DNA of 64,000 nucleotides. Origin: DATBFU01 sp035498405. Lineage in GTDB: Bacteria > Acidobacteriota > Thermoanaerobaculia > UBA5066 > Gp7-AA6. The notes below the pieces were generated by a model. It searched no databases and was not told the origin of the DNA. It worked only from the letters and a program-made list of their open reading frames with translations. A program made the translations under genes and the position numbers. The stretch covers positions 1 to 64,000 of the forward strand of contig DATKAE010000031.1 of the NCBI GenBank assembly GCA_035498405.1, read 5' to 3'. Positions within the stretch are counted from its first letter, which is position 1, and every line of letters starts with the position of its first letter. This document shows, one piece after another, positions 43,380-52,300 of this stretch.

Positions 43380-45128
43380 TTACGGCGCTCGAATGGTCTC
43401 CGCGGGACCGTTGCGCTCGTAGACGTGGATGAAGAACCGCGGCCAACCGACCGGAGCATCGGGCGGTACCTCGCCGAAGGAGGCCGCCAGGTGGTAGCGC
43501 CGCCCGAGCACCTTTCCGACCTCCCTGGCGTAGTCGCGCCCGAAGGCCACGGAGCCGAACGCGGGCGCGGTCTGATTGATGAGCAGGAGATAGCGGGGCC
43601 CGGAGCGCTCGAGTCGCTCCGCGAGCCGGTCCTCGGCGGCGCGGTCCAGGTGTCCCGGAAAGACCTGCTCCTGCCGCAGCGGATTTCGAATTCCCGTCAC
43701 GAAGTTGAAGAAGCCCGCCTCCGGAAAGCCGCCGAGCGTCGCCTCCGCCCCGGCGGTCGACAGAAAAGACAGGACCTGGGCGGTGGGGAGAGCCCTCTCC
43801 GCCGGGAGCCGCAGCGATCCCGAGGGCGTGTGGAGAAGCACGCCTTGCGACGGGGGAAGCAGGCGCCGCCACCGAGCGATCGCGACGACGGCGAGTGCCA
43901 GGAGCACGACGGCGATCAGCCGCCGAAAGCTCCCGGGCACCGCGAAGCGGCGCGGCAAGAGGTCCAGGACAACGACCGCCGCGCCGGCCGAAAGCCCCGG
44001 CACGGCGAGGATCGAGTAGGGCGTCGTGACCGCGCCATACGTCAGTCCCAGGATGACCCGGGAGGCGCAAGCGGCGGAGAAGGCGAAGAGAAGCCAGCGG
44101 GCTCGGCCGGCGGAATCGAGCGGCCGACGCAGTTGCCAGACCGCCACCGCGCCCGCCACCGCGGGCATCGGCGCGAGCAATGCGGGCAGACGGTCCTCGA
44201 TCCCGGCGCCGGAGGTGAGAAAGAAGAGGACGGCCGCGCCGACGACACCGATCCAGAGCGACTCCCCGGCGCGCGGCGTGCGGGCGGTTACCTTCGAGAC
44301 CGTCAACGCCCCCGCCAGGATCAGCACACCGAGAAAAAGTGCCGTCGAGACCGAGGCCAGCGCCTCCGCGGGACGCGCCAATCCGGAGATGACTCCGTAG
44401 ACCGCGCGCCACTCGGCCGGCGGCGCGAAGATCGCGAGCGGCCCTTCGGGGTAGAGATCGGCTCGGGGCACGCCCCGAATCGCGAGAGCCCACAGGAAAA
44501 TCGCAACACCCCCGCCCGCGCCGGCGACGCGAAGCGCCCGGCGCCGCTCGCGAGGGCGATCTTCCGCTCTCAGTCCCCCGACCACGAGAACGAGCGCCGC
44601 GGCGACACCGATCTCCGGCTTGGAGGAAAGCGCCAGGGCGAGGCCGGCGGCGGAAAGAACGCCGCGCGGACGCGCCGGCGGCTCGGCCGCCAGGGCCAGG
44701 CAGAGAAACGCTCCGGCAAGCGCGAAGAGGGCGTCGAAGGAGTACGGGAACAGAAACGAGCCCCCGTTGGGAGCGCCGAAGCACAGCGCCGCCGCCCAGG
44801 TGGTCGACAGACAGGCCGCGAGAAGGCTTCCGGCGCGCGAGGCGAGTCTCCAGAGCGAGACGAAGAGAAGGATCGCGGCCGAGAGCGCTGCCGCCTCGAG
44901 CACCATGAAACGCCGGCCGAAGAGCTCGATCGCGGCGCCCTCCAGCCACGGCCCGACGGGACCGTAGTGGTACACGACGTCGCGGTACAGTCTCTCTCCC
45001 GCCGCCACGCGCGCCGGCACGTTCATCTCTCGCGAGGCATCGACGAAGGGGTTGATCCAGCGCTGCCACGACGCCGCGGCCGAGGCCGCTCCCGCAGCGA
45101 TGGGCATCAACCACGCGAGTCGGCGCAA
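43380..45128 (-). CDS. Polytopic membrane protein, GT-C glycosyltransferase-like
   Basis: The protein has up to 582 residues; the start (TTG at 45128 or ATG at 45107) is uncertain. An N-terminal luminal loop with NPFVDASREMNVPARVAAGERLYRDVVYHYGPVGP follows the first membrane segment and resembles the catalytic loop of GT-C family enzymes (ArnT/PMT/DUF2029-like), which use polyprenyl-linked sugars. About ten more hydrophobic segments follow, then a soluble C-terminal domain (~430-582) with LLLINQTAPAFGSVAFG. The role inferred is transfer of a sugar to lipid or protein in the periplasm. The stop codon TAA sits directly against the inverted-repeat element. Confidence 0.7.
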   Translation of the reverse strand: MRRLAWLMPIAAGAASAAASWQRWINPFVDASREMNVPARVAAGERLYRDVVYHYGPVGPWLEGAAIELFGRRFMVLEAAALSAAILLFVSLWRLASRAGSLLAACLSTTWAAALCFGAPNGGSFLFPYSFDALFALAGAFLCLALAAEPPARPRGVLSAAGLALALSSKPEIGVAAALVLVVGGLRAEDRPRERRRALRVAGAGGGVAIFLWALAIRGVPRADLYPEGPLAIFAPPAEWRAVYGVISGLARPAEALASVSTALFLGVLILAGALTVSKVTARTPRAGESLWIGVVGAAVLFFLTSGAGIEDRLPALLAPMPAVAGAVAVWQLRRPLDSAGRARWLLFAFSAACASRVILGLTYGAVTTPYSILAVPGLSAGAAVVVLDLLPRRFAVPGSFRRLIAVVLLALAVVAIARWRRLLPPSQGVLLHTPSGSLRLPAERALPTAQVLSFLSTAGAEATLGGFPEAGFFNFVTGIRNPLRQEQVFPGHLDRAAEDRLAERLERSGPRYLLLINQTAPAFGSVAFGRDYAREVGKVLGRRYHLAASFGEVPPDAPVGWPRFFIHVYERNGPAETIRAP

Positions 45129-45200
45129 GTCTGCGTCGGTTCGAGAAGAAGCGATGCCCGAGCTTGCCAGAAACCTCGGGGGAAAGGAAACGGGGGGCGG

Positions 45201-45539
45201 CTAGTCCTTGCCCGGCCGGATCTCGCGGAGCTCGTCGTCCTGCAGGACCAGCTCGACGCGCGAGCCTTCCGGGTAGCGCATGTACTGCTGCTGCGTGACC
45301 TGGTAGCGATAGTGAACTGTGCTGTTCCCGTCCTGCGCTTCGAAGGAGAGGTACCACACACCCGAGCCGCGGTAACCGCTCACCGATCCGCCGCTCGGAT
45401 CGTACTGGCGCTCGGTCACGGTGGCCGGCAGGACCTTGGACCCGGCGTTGGAGGACGCAGACTTGCCGGAGCTCGCGCAGGCGCAAACCAGAGCGGCGAG
45501 AAGCGCGGTCGCGATCATCAGGCGCAGTCGCGGTGCCAT
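45201..45539 (-). CDS. Small lipoprotein, unknown function
   Basis: The protein has 112 residues from the ATG at 45539. The signal MIATALLAALVCAC leads to a Cys followed by a Ser/Gly/Asn-rich linker (ASSGKSASSNAGSK). The rest is a beta-rich ~75-residue domain with VTERQYDPSGGSVSGYRGSGVWYLSFEAQ and a YRYQVTQQQYMRYPEGSRVEL stretch, similar in layout to small outer-membrane-tethered domains such as YceK/DUF-type lipoproteins. I do not recognise a family. It is 41 bp behind the amidohydrolase gene on the same strand. Confidence 0.7.
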   Translation of the reverse strand: MAPRLRLMIATALLAALVCACASSGKSASSNAGSKVLPATVTERQYDPSGGSVSGYRGSGVWYLSFEAQDGNSTVHYRYQVTQQQYMRYPEGSRVELVLQDDELREIRPGKD

Positions 45540-45580
45540 CGTCCAGACAGAACCTCGCGGGGCCCCCCGGTATTTCGGCG

Positions 45581-46918
45581 CTAGCGCACTCTCGTCCCAT
45601 TCTTGACGACGAGATCGACGCTCTGGAGCAAGTCGATGTGGGTCAGCACGTCCCCGCGCACCGCAATGATGTCGGCGTAGTGTCCCGGCGCGAGCGTGCC
45701 CAGTTCCTTCTCCTTCTTCAGCCACACCGCGGGCCAATGGGTCGCCGCGGCGATCGCCTGCATCGGCGTCACACCGAGGCGGACCCAGGCGTCGAGCTCT
45801 CGCCAGGTGGAGTCGGTATGGAAGTTGGCCGGGACTCCGGAGTCGGTGCCGACGAGCATCGTGACGCCGGTTTCCCGCAGCTGACGGAACTTGTTCGCGA
45901 GAGTGGGAATCCGGCGGCGCACCACCAGGAAATACGGCAGGCCCGGAAGGTCGGCGAGCGATTGGCGGATGTCCATCGCGACGTCGGGAGCGAGATCCCT
46001 CTGCCAGCGCGGATCGTCCAGCCGCTCGGGAAACGTGTCGGCCGTATACGCCGAGAGAAAGAGCGCCTCGATCGTCGGGCACCACGCCAGGGACTGGTTG
46101 CGCTTGCGGATCCCCGCCAGGATGTCCTCCGGGTAGCCGGGCTCGGTCCCGAGGCCCGTGTGCTCGAAGCAGTCGACGCCGTACTTCAGCCCGATGCGGA
46201 TCTCCTCCTCCCGGTGGGCGTGCGCCACGACCGGCTTTCCTCCCTTGTGCGCCGTCTCGACGACCGCCCTCACTTCTTCCTCGGTCATCTGGTCCTGGTC
46301 GATCAGCTTCACGACGTCGACACCGGCATCCACGACCTTCTGGACCTTGGCACGCGCGTCGGCGGGCCCGTTGACGCCCCAGCGAAATTCCTTCTCGTAC
46401 TCGGCGTAGGGCGCGTGCTGGATGAACGGCCCCGAAACGAAGAGCCTCGGCCCCGGAATCTCCCCCTTGTTGATGCGATCGCGCACGTTCAAGCTGTCTT
46501 CGAGCGGGGCGCCCAGATCCCGCGCGAAAGTCACGCCGCTTCCGAGCAGTTGCTTGGCTGCGGCGGGCATGATCTCGCCGCGGAAACGCGCGCGGTAGGT
46601 CGTGTCCCAGTGCTCGTAGTCGCCGTGGCCGAGGATCATCAGGTGCACGTGCATGTCGGCCAATCCCGGCAGGACGCTCATCCCGCGGGTGTCGATCGTG
46701 GGCGTTCCCGGCGGCACGACGACCCGGCAGGAGGGGCCGACCGCCACGATGCGCTCGCCGGAGATGAGAACGACGCCGTCGTCGATGGGAGGCCCTTCGT
46801 ACCCGTCGATGATCCTGCCGCCGACCAACGCGAGCGTGGGCTTCCCGGCCGGTTCCGCCGCGAACAGGGCGGCCGCCAATCCGAGTCCCACCGCGGCGGC
46901 GCACGCCATTCGACTCAT
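45581..46918 (-). CDS. Exported metal-dependent amidohydrolase (imidazolonepropionase-like)
   Basis: The protein has 445 residues with an N-terminal signal peptide (AAAVGLGLAAALFAA). The TIM-barrel amidohydrolase motifs are complete: LPGLADMHVHLM (HxH), DVVKLIDQ (Lys, a potential metal-bridging carbamylated residue), PVVAHAHREEE, CFEHTG and MLVGTDSGV (Asp). The ends IDGYEGPPIDDGVVLISGERIVAVG and TLAPGHYADIIAVRGDVL form the small beta domain. Similar secreted proteins cleave cyclic amides or N-acyl and dipeptide substrates; the actual substrate is unknown. Transcribed with the small lipoprotein and perhaps the membrane protein that follow. Confidence 0.88.
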   Translation of the reverse strand: MSRMACAAAVGLGLAAALFAAEPAGKPTLALVGGRIIDGYEGPPIDDGVVLISGERIVAVGPSCRVVVPPGTPTIDTRGMSVLPGLADMHVHLMILGHGDYEHWDTTYRARFRGEIMPAAAKQLLGSGVTFARDLGAPLEDSLNVRDRINKGEIPGPRLFVSGPFIQHAPYAEYEKEFRWGVNGPADARAKVQKVVDAGVDVVKLIDQDQMTEEEVRAVVETAHKGGKPVVAHAHREEEIRIGLKYGVDCFEHTGLGTEPGYPEDILAGIRKRNQSLAWCPTIEALFLSAYTADTFPERLDDPRWQRDLAPDVAMDIRQSLADLPGLPYFLVVRRRIPTLANKFRQLRETGVTMLVGTDSGVPANFHTDSTWRELDAWVRLGVTPMQAIAAATHWPAVWLKKEKELGTLAPGHYADIIAVRGDVLTHIDLLQSVDLVVKNGTRVR

Positions 46919-47031
46919 GCCGCCTCCTTCCGAAGTCCCGTATCCTAGCTCCGCCGCTGCCTGACGGAGATTGCCTTCCTCGCGCCGGACGGATTACTGT
47001 TCAGGGTCCGTCCCAGGATCGAGGAGGAACG

Positions 47032-48051
47032 GTGCAGAAGTGGTCCGGGGCCCGGGTGGCGTTGGTCGGGCTGGGGCCGATCGGCCTCGCCGTCGGCAAG
47101 GCGCTCGCGGGGCGCGACCGGATCGAGTTCCTGGGCGCGGCGGACCCATCGAGCGAGATCGCCGGGCGCACGCTTTCCGAGCTCTTCCAATCGCCCGCGG
47201 CGCCGGCGACCAGGGCGGACTCCTCGGCGCACGACTTGTACGCCCGAAGTTCCGGCTCGCGAAAGAAGAATGACGTGGCGATTCTCTGCACGGGATCGCG
47301 CCTGGACACCGTGGTCACGCAGATCGAGGAGGCGCTCGGGGCCGGGTTCCATGTCGTCTCGACCTGCGAGGAGCTCGCCTATCCGGAGTTGAAGCACGCG
47401 GCGGTCGGGCGCCGGATCGACCGGACGGCGATCGCGCACGGCGTGGCGGTGCTCGGCACCGGTGTGAACCCCGGGCTGGTCATGGACCGCCTCGCGCTGG
47501 CCGCCGCGGCCGCCTGCGTGCGCGTGGACCGGGTCAAGGTCACGCGCGTCGTGGACGCCGCCCGGCGCCGCGGCCCATTGCGAGCGAAGGTCGGGGCCGG
47601 ACTTTCCCTGGAGGAATTCACGGCCGGCGTTGCCGCGCGCAAGCTCGGGCACGTGGGGCTCTCCGAGTCGGCGGCCATGATCGCAATGGGCCTGGGTCTG
47701 CCCATCCACGAGATCACCGAGACGATCGAGCCCGTCCTGGCACAGAGGGAAACCGATGGTGTGGCCGCCGGGAAGGTCCGGGGTCTTCACCAGATCGCCC
47801 TGGTTCAGGCGGGCGACGAGGTCAAGGTCATCCTGGACCTCACGATGGCCGTGGGCATCGAGGACCCCGCCGACACGATCGAAATTGCCGGCGACCCTCC
47901 GGTCAATCTTCGCGTCAACGGCGGTTTCCACGGCGACCGCGCAACGGTCGGATGCGTCGTCAACGCGATTCCTTTCGTCGTCAACGCCAACCCGGGCCTC
48001 CACACCGTCGTGACTCTCCCGCTCTTCGGCCTCTTTCCCGACGGAGGATAG
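47032..48051 (+). CDS. NAD(P)-binding dehydrogenase, diaminopentanoate/dihydrodipicolinate reductase-like
   Basis: The protein has 339 residues and starts at GTG, with GAGGAGG upstream. A Rossmann motif VALVGLGPIGLAVGKAL (residues ~9-25) is followed by GADPSSEIAGR, DVAILCTGSRLD and VVSTCEELAYP, and a middle domain with GTGVNPGLVMDRLALAAAA and KVTRVVDAARRRGPL. This matches the family of 2,4-diaminopentanoate dehydrogenase and dihydrodipicolinate reductase-like proteins, which act on amino acid derivatives. The substrate is not inferable from context. The gene is divergent from the amidohydrolase operon, with a 113-bp gap between the starts, and precedes an SRPBCC gene by 65 bp. Confidence 0.82.
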   Translation: MQKWSGARVALVGLGPIGLAVGKALAGRDRIEFLGAADPSSEIAGRTLSELFQSPAAPATRADSSAHDLYARSSGSRKKNDVAILCTGSRLDTVVTQIEEALGAGFHVVSTCEELAYPELKHAAVGRRIDRTAIAHGVAVLGTGVNPGLVMDRLALAAAAACVRVDRVKVTRVVDAARRRGPLRAKVGAGLSLEEFTAGVAARKLGHVGLSESAAMIAMGLGLPIHEITETIEPVLAQRETDGVAAGKVRGLHQIALVQAGDEVKVILDLTMAVGIEDPADTIEIAGDPPVNLRVNGGFHGDRATVGCVVNAIPFVVNANPGLHTVVTLPLFGLFPDGG

Positions 48052-48116
48052 GCGCGAACCTGGACGCGGCGCCTGCGCCCTCGCGCAGCGGCTAGACTCC
48101 GTCGCGGGAGGTCCCT

Positions 48117-48605
48117 CTGTACGTCCTGGAACGCGCGCAACACATCGCCGCGCCCATTTCGCAGGTCTTCGCCTTCTTCTCCGACCCGGGCAACCTCGCG
48201 CGGATCACGCCGCCGTGGCTGCGGTTTCGGATCCTCGGCCCCGCGCCCGCCCACATCGTCGCGGGCACCCGAATCGAGTATCGAATCCGTTGGACGCTCT
48301 TCACGCTCCGCTGGGTGACCCGCATCCGAGGTCTCTCGCCGCCCGGGGAGTTCCAGGACGTGCAGGAGCGGGGCCCGTACAAGACCTGGATCCACACGCA
48401 TCGGTTCGTCGAAGACCCGGGAGGCGTCACGATCCACGACCGGGTGGAGTACGAGCTTCCTCTCGGCCCGCTCGGACGCCTCGCGCACCGTCTGGCGGTC
48501 AAGCGCCAGCTCGAGGCGATCTTCGACTACCGGCGGGAGGCGGTCGCCGAGATCTTCGGCGCCGGTGCGCGCGAGGACCTTCGACATTCGGGCGCCGCGG
48601 AATGA
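48117..48605 (+). CDS. SRPBCC (polyketide cyclase-like) family protein, apparent CTG start
   Basis: The protein has about 162 residues. The frame opens only after a TAG at 48093 and has no ATG, GTG or TTG until well inside the domain. A CTG at 48117 follows GGGAGG by 6 bases and gives the family N-terminus YVLERAQHIAAPISQVFAFFSDPGNLARITPPWLRF. START-like SRPBCC proteins bind hydrophobic ligands; those beside photolyases are thought to share regulation with them. GTRIEYRIRWTLFTLRWVTRI and WIHTHRFVEDPGGVTIHDRVEYELP complete the fold. It ends 10 bp before the photolyase start, so the two are almost certainly co-transcribed. Confidence 0.8.
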   Translation: MYVLERAQHIAAPISQVFAFFSDPGNLARITPPWLRFRILGPAPAHIVAGTRIEYRIRWTLFTLRWVTRIRGLSPPGEFQDVQERGPYKTWIHTHRFVEDPGGVTIHDRVEYELPLGPLGRLAHRLAVKRQLEAIFDYRREAVAEIFGAGAREDLRHSGAAE

Positions 48606-48615
48606 GCCCCCGTCC

Positions 48616-50061
48616 ATGACGACGATCGTTCATTGGTTCCGGCGCGACGTGCGCATCGGGGACAACACCTCGCTCGCGCAAGCCGCCCGCGACGCAGACC
48701 GAGTCGTCCCGGTCTTCATCCTGGACGACCACTACGCCTCCGATCCCAACGTCGGATCGGCGAGATACCGGTTCTTGGCCGAGAGCCTGGCGGAGGTCTC
48801 GGCCGGCCTCGGGCGCCTCGGCGGGCGGCTCCTCGTGCGGCGCGGCCCGGCCTCCCGGGCCCTGCCGGAGCTGCTCCGGGAGACCGGGGCCGAGGCCGTC
48901 TACGCCAATCACGAGATCGGTCCCTACCCCGAGCGGCGCGACCGAGAGGCGCGAAGCGCCGTCGAGGGCGTCGGCGCCCGGTTTCGACTCTTTGCCGACG
49001 CGCTCCTGGTCGAACCGGACGCGATCGCGACCGCCTCGGGAGACCCGTTGACCGTCTTCACGCCTTTTTGGAAGAAGTGGAGGGAGGCCGAAAAGCGTCT
49101 GCCCGTGCCCGAGCCGCCTCCCCTGGCGACCCCGGAGTTGCCGGGCGTGCCCCTCGAGAAGGTCCGCTCCTGGAGGGACCTGATGCCGGATTCCTCGGTG
49201 CCGCCCGGCGGGCAACGGCGTGCGGAGGAGCTGCTCGAGCGGTTCCTGGCCACCGCCGGCCACGAGGAGGGGGCGAACTTTCCCGCTCTTGCGGCGACTT
49301 CGCGCCTGTCTCCGCACCTGCACTTCGGCACGATCTCGGCCCGCACCGCCCACGCCGCCGCCGAGCGCGCCGCCGCGCAGTCCTCTCCCGCGGCGCGCGC
49401 CCACCTGGACCGATTCGTCCGGCAGCTCGCCTGGCGCGAGTTCTTCCATCACGTCCTGTTCCACTTCCCGTTCGTGGCCGAGCGCAGCTTCCGCCCCGCC
49501 TTCGACCGGATCCGGTGGTCCTCCCGACCCGAAGCGCTCGCCGCCTGGAAGCTCGGCCGGACGGGCTTTCCCTTCGTCGACGCCGCGATGCGGGAGCTCG
49601 CGAGGACACACTGGATGCACAACCGCGCCCGCATGGTGGCGGCCTCCTTCCTGACCAAGGATCTCCACATCGACTGGCGGGAAGGGGAAAAATGGTTCGA
49701 GCGGGAGCTCACCGACGCCGATCTCGCCAACAACAACGGGGGCTGGCAGTGGGTGGCGGGAAGCGGCACCGACGCGGCACCCTACTTTCGAATCTTCCAT
49801 CCGGTCCTTCAGTCCAGGAAGTTCGACCCGCAGGGCGTCTACATCCGCCGCTTCGTGCCGGAGCTCGCCCGGGTCCCCCCGGAGAAACTGCACGAGCCCT
49901 GGACGATGACAGCCGAGGAGCAACGCGCCGCGGGTTGCCGGATCGGGTCCCGGGGCGACTATCCGGCCCCACTGGTGGATCATGCGCGCGAGCGCGAGGT
50001 GGCCCTCGACCTCTTCCACGCGGCCACGCGCCCGGCGAAGCCGCCCGAGCTATATCAATAG
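48616..50061 (+). CDS. phrB: Deoxyribodipyrimidine photo-lyase
   Basis: The protein has 481 residues; I place the ATG at 48616 where MTTIVHWFRRDVRIGDN matches the family N-terminus. Photolyase uses light and FAD to repair cyclobutane pyrimidine dimers. The N-terminal alpha/beta antenna domain (~1-125) is followed by the helical FAD-binding domain with TRLSPHLHFGTIS, LAWREFFHHVLFHFP, AWKLGRTGFPFVDAAMREL, TGWMHNR-type WMHNRARMVAASFLTKDL and DADLANNNGGWQWVAGSGTDAAPYFRIFHP. The motifs fit class I CPD photolyases. It follows the SRPBCC gene closely. Its stop codon is inside an inverted repeat shared with the convergent gene. Confidence 0.95.
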   Translation: MTTIVHWFRRDVRIGDNTSLAQAARDADRVVPVFILDDHYASDPNVGSARYRFLAESLAEVSAGLGRLGGRLLVRRGPASRALPELLRETGAEAVYANHEIGPYPERRDREARSAVEGVGARFRLFADALLVEPDAIATASGDPLTVFTPFWKKWREAEKRLPVPEPPPLATPELPGVPLEKVRSWRDLMPDSSVPPGGQRRAEELLERFLATAGHEEGANFPALAATSRLSPHLHFGTISARTAHAAAERAAAQSSPAARAHLDRFVRQLAWREFFHHVLFHFPFVAERSFRPAFDRIRWSSRPEALAAWKLGRTGFPFVDAAMRELARTHWMHNRARMVAASFLTKDLHIDWREGEKWFERELTDADLANNNGGWQWVAGSGTDAAPYFRIFHPVLQSRKFDPQGVYIRRFVPELARVPPEKLHEPWTMTAEEQRAAGCRIGSRGDYPAPLVDHAREREVALDLFHAATRPAKPPELYQ

Positions 50062-50070
50062 TGATATAGC
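50049..50070. terminator. AT-rich palindrome shared by two convergent stop codons
   Basis: A perfect 9-bp inverted repeat, GCTATATCA / TGATATAGC with a 4-base loop (ATAG), covers the photolyase stop (TAG) and abuts the stop of the opposite gene. It is far more AT-rich than its surroundings. It may be a compact bidirectional terminator; no T-tract follows. Confidence 0.45.
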
Positions 50071-52067
50071 TAGCGGAAGGCGCCCGTGACGTCCACGATG
50101 ACGTGGACGGTCCCCGCGGCCTGGCCGCAGGAGACCGAGAGGGCCCCGGTCTCCGACAGGCGCACGACGGCGTTGTTGGCGCGCGTCTGACCGGCGCGAT
50201 ACTCGATGAGCGGCAGCCCCGCCGGCAGCCCCGCAGCGAAGACGGCCAGGTCTCCCGCCGCGGTCGATTGCGTGACCGTGACGTTGACGGAAAGCGCCGC
50301 GGCCCCCGCCGGGATCCCGCAGGCGCCGGCCAGCGGGAACGCCCGGGTCTCCCCCGCCGCCAGGGCCGGTCCCCCGAGGTCCCCGGCGGCGCGCCGCGTG
50401 TCGACCACCCGGCAGGGCGCCAGCGTGTAGAAGCTCAAGGCCGCCGGAAAACACGCGGAAAACTCCGAGGTGTTTCCGTTCGGATCCGTGGCCGTGGCCG
50501 TCACGACCTCGCCCGGAGCGATCGCCACCGGCACCGGCGCGGCAAAGGAGGCGTTGCCCGACGCGTCCGTCACGACGTCGGCCGCCCCGATCCAGGCCGC
50601 TCCCTCGCCGAAACCCGACGGGTCGCACCCGCCGCTCTTGAAGAGCTCGATTCGAAAAGTGGCGCCGGGGAGGCTCGCGAGCGTTCCCTCGATCATGGTC
50701 GCCGTTCCGACAGCCGTCACCGCCGTCAAGACCGGCGCGTTCTGGAGGAGGTTGGGCCCGGCATCCCCGTCGCCTGCGTCGCTGGCCGTGGGTCCGTCGC
50801 TGCCGAGGTCGATCCCGAGGCCACCGTTGTCGTGAATCGCGTTGCCTGTGATGCGATTGCCGCTCGAGGTGTCGCTGGCGCTGGTCCCGACCGCAATACC
50901 CGACTGGCCGTTGTAGGCGATGAGGTTCCCCGCGCCCGAGGACCCGCCGATCAGGCTGTGGGTCGAGGCGGCGATGGCGATCCCGTTCTGCAGGTTGGGG
51001 AGCGGTGATCCGGAGATATCCACGCCAATCTGATTTCCCGCGATCGTCGTGCCAGTCGAATTGATCATGTGAACGCCATTTCCGGAATTGCCGCTGATGA
51101 GGTTTCCCGTACCCGGCCCTCCGCCTCCCACCATGAGACTGCCCGAGTTGTTCGCGAGAAAAATACCAACGCCGTTGGACAGCGCGGCGGTCCCGGACGC
51201 GTCCACGCCGATGCGGTTGCCCTCGACGGAGCCCGACGCACCAAAGGAAAACGTGATGCCCGCGCCCACGTTTCCCGACACGAGGTTTCCCGCGCCGGAC
51301 GACGAGCCGCCCACCGCCACGTCGCTGGTGAAGAGCAGCGCCACACCCTCTCCGTTGGGAAGCGCCGCCGACCCCGAGGCGTCGGTGCCGACGTAGTTTC
51401 CAAGCACGGCGGAGTCCTGGGCCGAGTAGAGCAAGATGCCATCCTGGGTGTTGGAGGAAATCAGGTTGCGCATGGCGGGATCGGAGCCCCCGATCGTCAC
51501 GGCGCTCGGGAAGACCCCGCCGCCCAGAATCAAGGGAGAGACGACGATCCCGGTCCGATTGCCGCGTCCGGTGGACCCGGCCGGATCCGTTCCGATGAAG
51601 CAGCCGGTCACCTGATTGTCGGAGCCCTCCGCGATCCGGATTCCCGTCCCGAACCGGTTGACCACGAGGCCCCGAACGAGGTTCGAGGAAGATTGGAAAG
51701 TCAGGCCCGCGGCGCCGGAGCCCGCCTGGGAGCCGTCGAGCTCGACCATCAGCGCGGCGTCGTCTCCGGCCGAGAGCGTGTTCGGACTCGAGCCGGGCTG
51801 CGTGTAGCCGTCCACCGTCACGCCCGCCGTGTCGGCCAGGATGGGCAGCGGCGAGAGAGGCGTGATGGTCTGAACCCCGCCCCCGGCGATGTCGAACACG
51901 ACCGTGTCCGCGCCGGGCATCGAATTGGCGTCCAGCAGCGCCTGCCGCAGGGATCCAGGGCCGGAATCCGCCGTGTTCGTGACGGTCAGAACGGCGCCGG
52001 CCGCCCGCGCCCCCCAGAGCAGACAACAGCCCGCCAACGCCAGGGCCGGGGGACCGATCCGCTTCAA
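50070..52067 (-). CDS. Exported right-handed beta-helix protein with C-terminal GCGIPA-type domain
   Basis: The protein has 665 residues with a signal peptide (ALALAGCCLLWGARAAGA). It starts with LTVTNTADSGPGSLRQALLDANS, the N-terminal signature of exported CSLREA/parallel beta-helix proteins. About 300 residues of helix repeats follow, such as GNYVGTDASGSAALPNGEGVAL. A middle beta domain (~430-545) precedes a C-terminal module starting FYTLAPCRVVDTRR and ending HVIVDVTGAFR. That module contains GACGIPAGAAALSVNVTVT, the same type as in the surface proteins at 0-3.4 kb. It is likely displayed or secreted outside the cell. The ligand is unknown. Confidence 0.85.
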   Translation of the reverse strand: MKRIGPPALALAGCCLLWGARAAGAVLTVTNTADSGPGSLRQALLDANSMPGADTVVFDIAGGGVQTITPLSPLPILADTAGVTVDGYTQPGSSPNTLSAGDDAALMVELDGSQAGSGAAGLTFQSSSNLVRGLVVNRFGTGIRIAEGSDNQVTGCFIGTDPAGSTGRGNRTGIVVSPLILGGGVFPSAVTIGGSDPAMRNLISSNTQDGILLYSAQDSAVLGNYVGTDASGSAALPNGEGVALLFTSDVAVGGSSSGAGNLVSGNVGAGITFSFGASGSVEGNRIGVDASGTAALSNGVGIFLANNSGSLMVGGGGPGTGNLISGNSGNGVHMINSTGTTIAGNQIGVDISGSPLPNLQNGIAIAASTHSLIGGSSGAGNLIAYNGQSGIAVGTSASDTSSGNRITGNAIHDNGGLGIDLGSDGPTASDAGDGDAGPNLLQNAPVLTAVTAVGTATMIEGTLASLPGATFRIELFKSGGCDPSGFGEGAAWIGAADVVTDASGNASFAAPVPVAIAPGEVVTATATDPNGNTSEFSACFPAALSFYTLAPCRVVDTRRAAGDLGGPALAAGETRAFPLAGACGIPAGAAALSVNVTVTQSTAAGDLAVFAAGLPAGLPLIEYRAGQTRANNAVVRLSETGALSVSCGQAAGTVHVIVDVTGAFR

Positions 52068-52170
52068 GCCTCACGCACTCCGGGCGCGAGTCTCACACAG
52101 AATGGACGCCTCCCGGCAGGGCCAGCCTTCCGGTACCGAGACAGACTGGGAGCCACAAAGTGGCTCCAGT

Positions 52171-52204
52171 AAAAAGGCGGCCCCGACATCTCTAGGTCGG
52201 GGCC
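52171..52204 (-). terminator. Intrinsic terminator of rng
   Basis: On the minus strand a perfect 9-bp stem (arms GGCCCCGAC / GTCGGGGCC) is followed by GCCTTTTT, about 95 bases downstream of the rng stop codon. It likely ends the whole mre-rng operon transcript. A second 7-bp hairpin (GGAGCCA/TGGCTCC, 52149-52167) sits right behind it. Confidence 0.85.
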
Positions 52205-52300
52205 GGGAAGGAAGGTATCGCGTGCTGACCTATGTAACCGCTCCAGGGCCTCGAACATTTCACTTTAATAATCCATTGATCCAAAAGAACTTCCGGACCG

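Noticed and set aside
43144..45600. Long minus-strand frame covering the inverted-repeat element and the membrane protein region
   Set aside because: A shadow frame of the membrane-protein gene that happens to stay open across the element; its C-terminal part is encoded by the repeat and recurs in copy 1 only because the repeat recurs.
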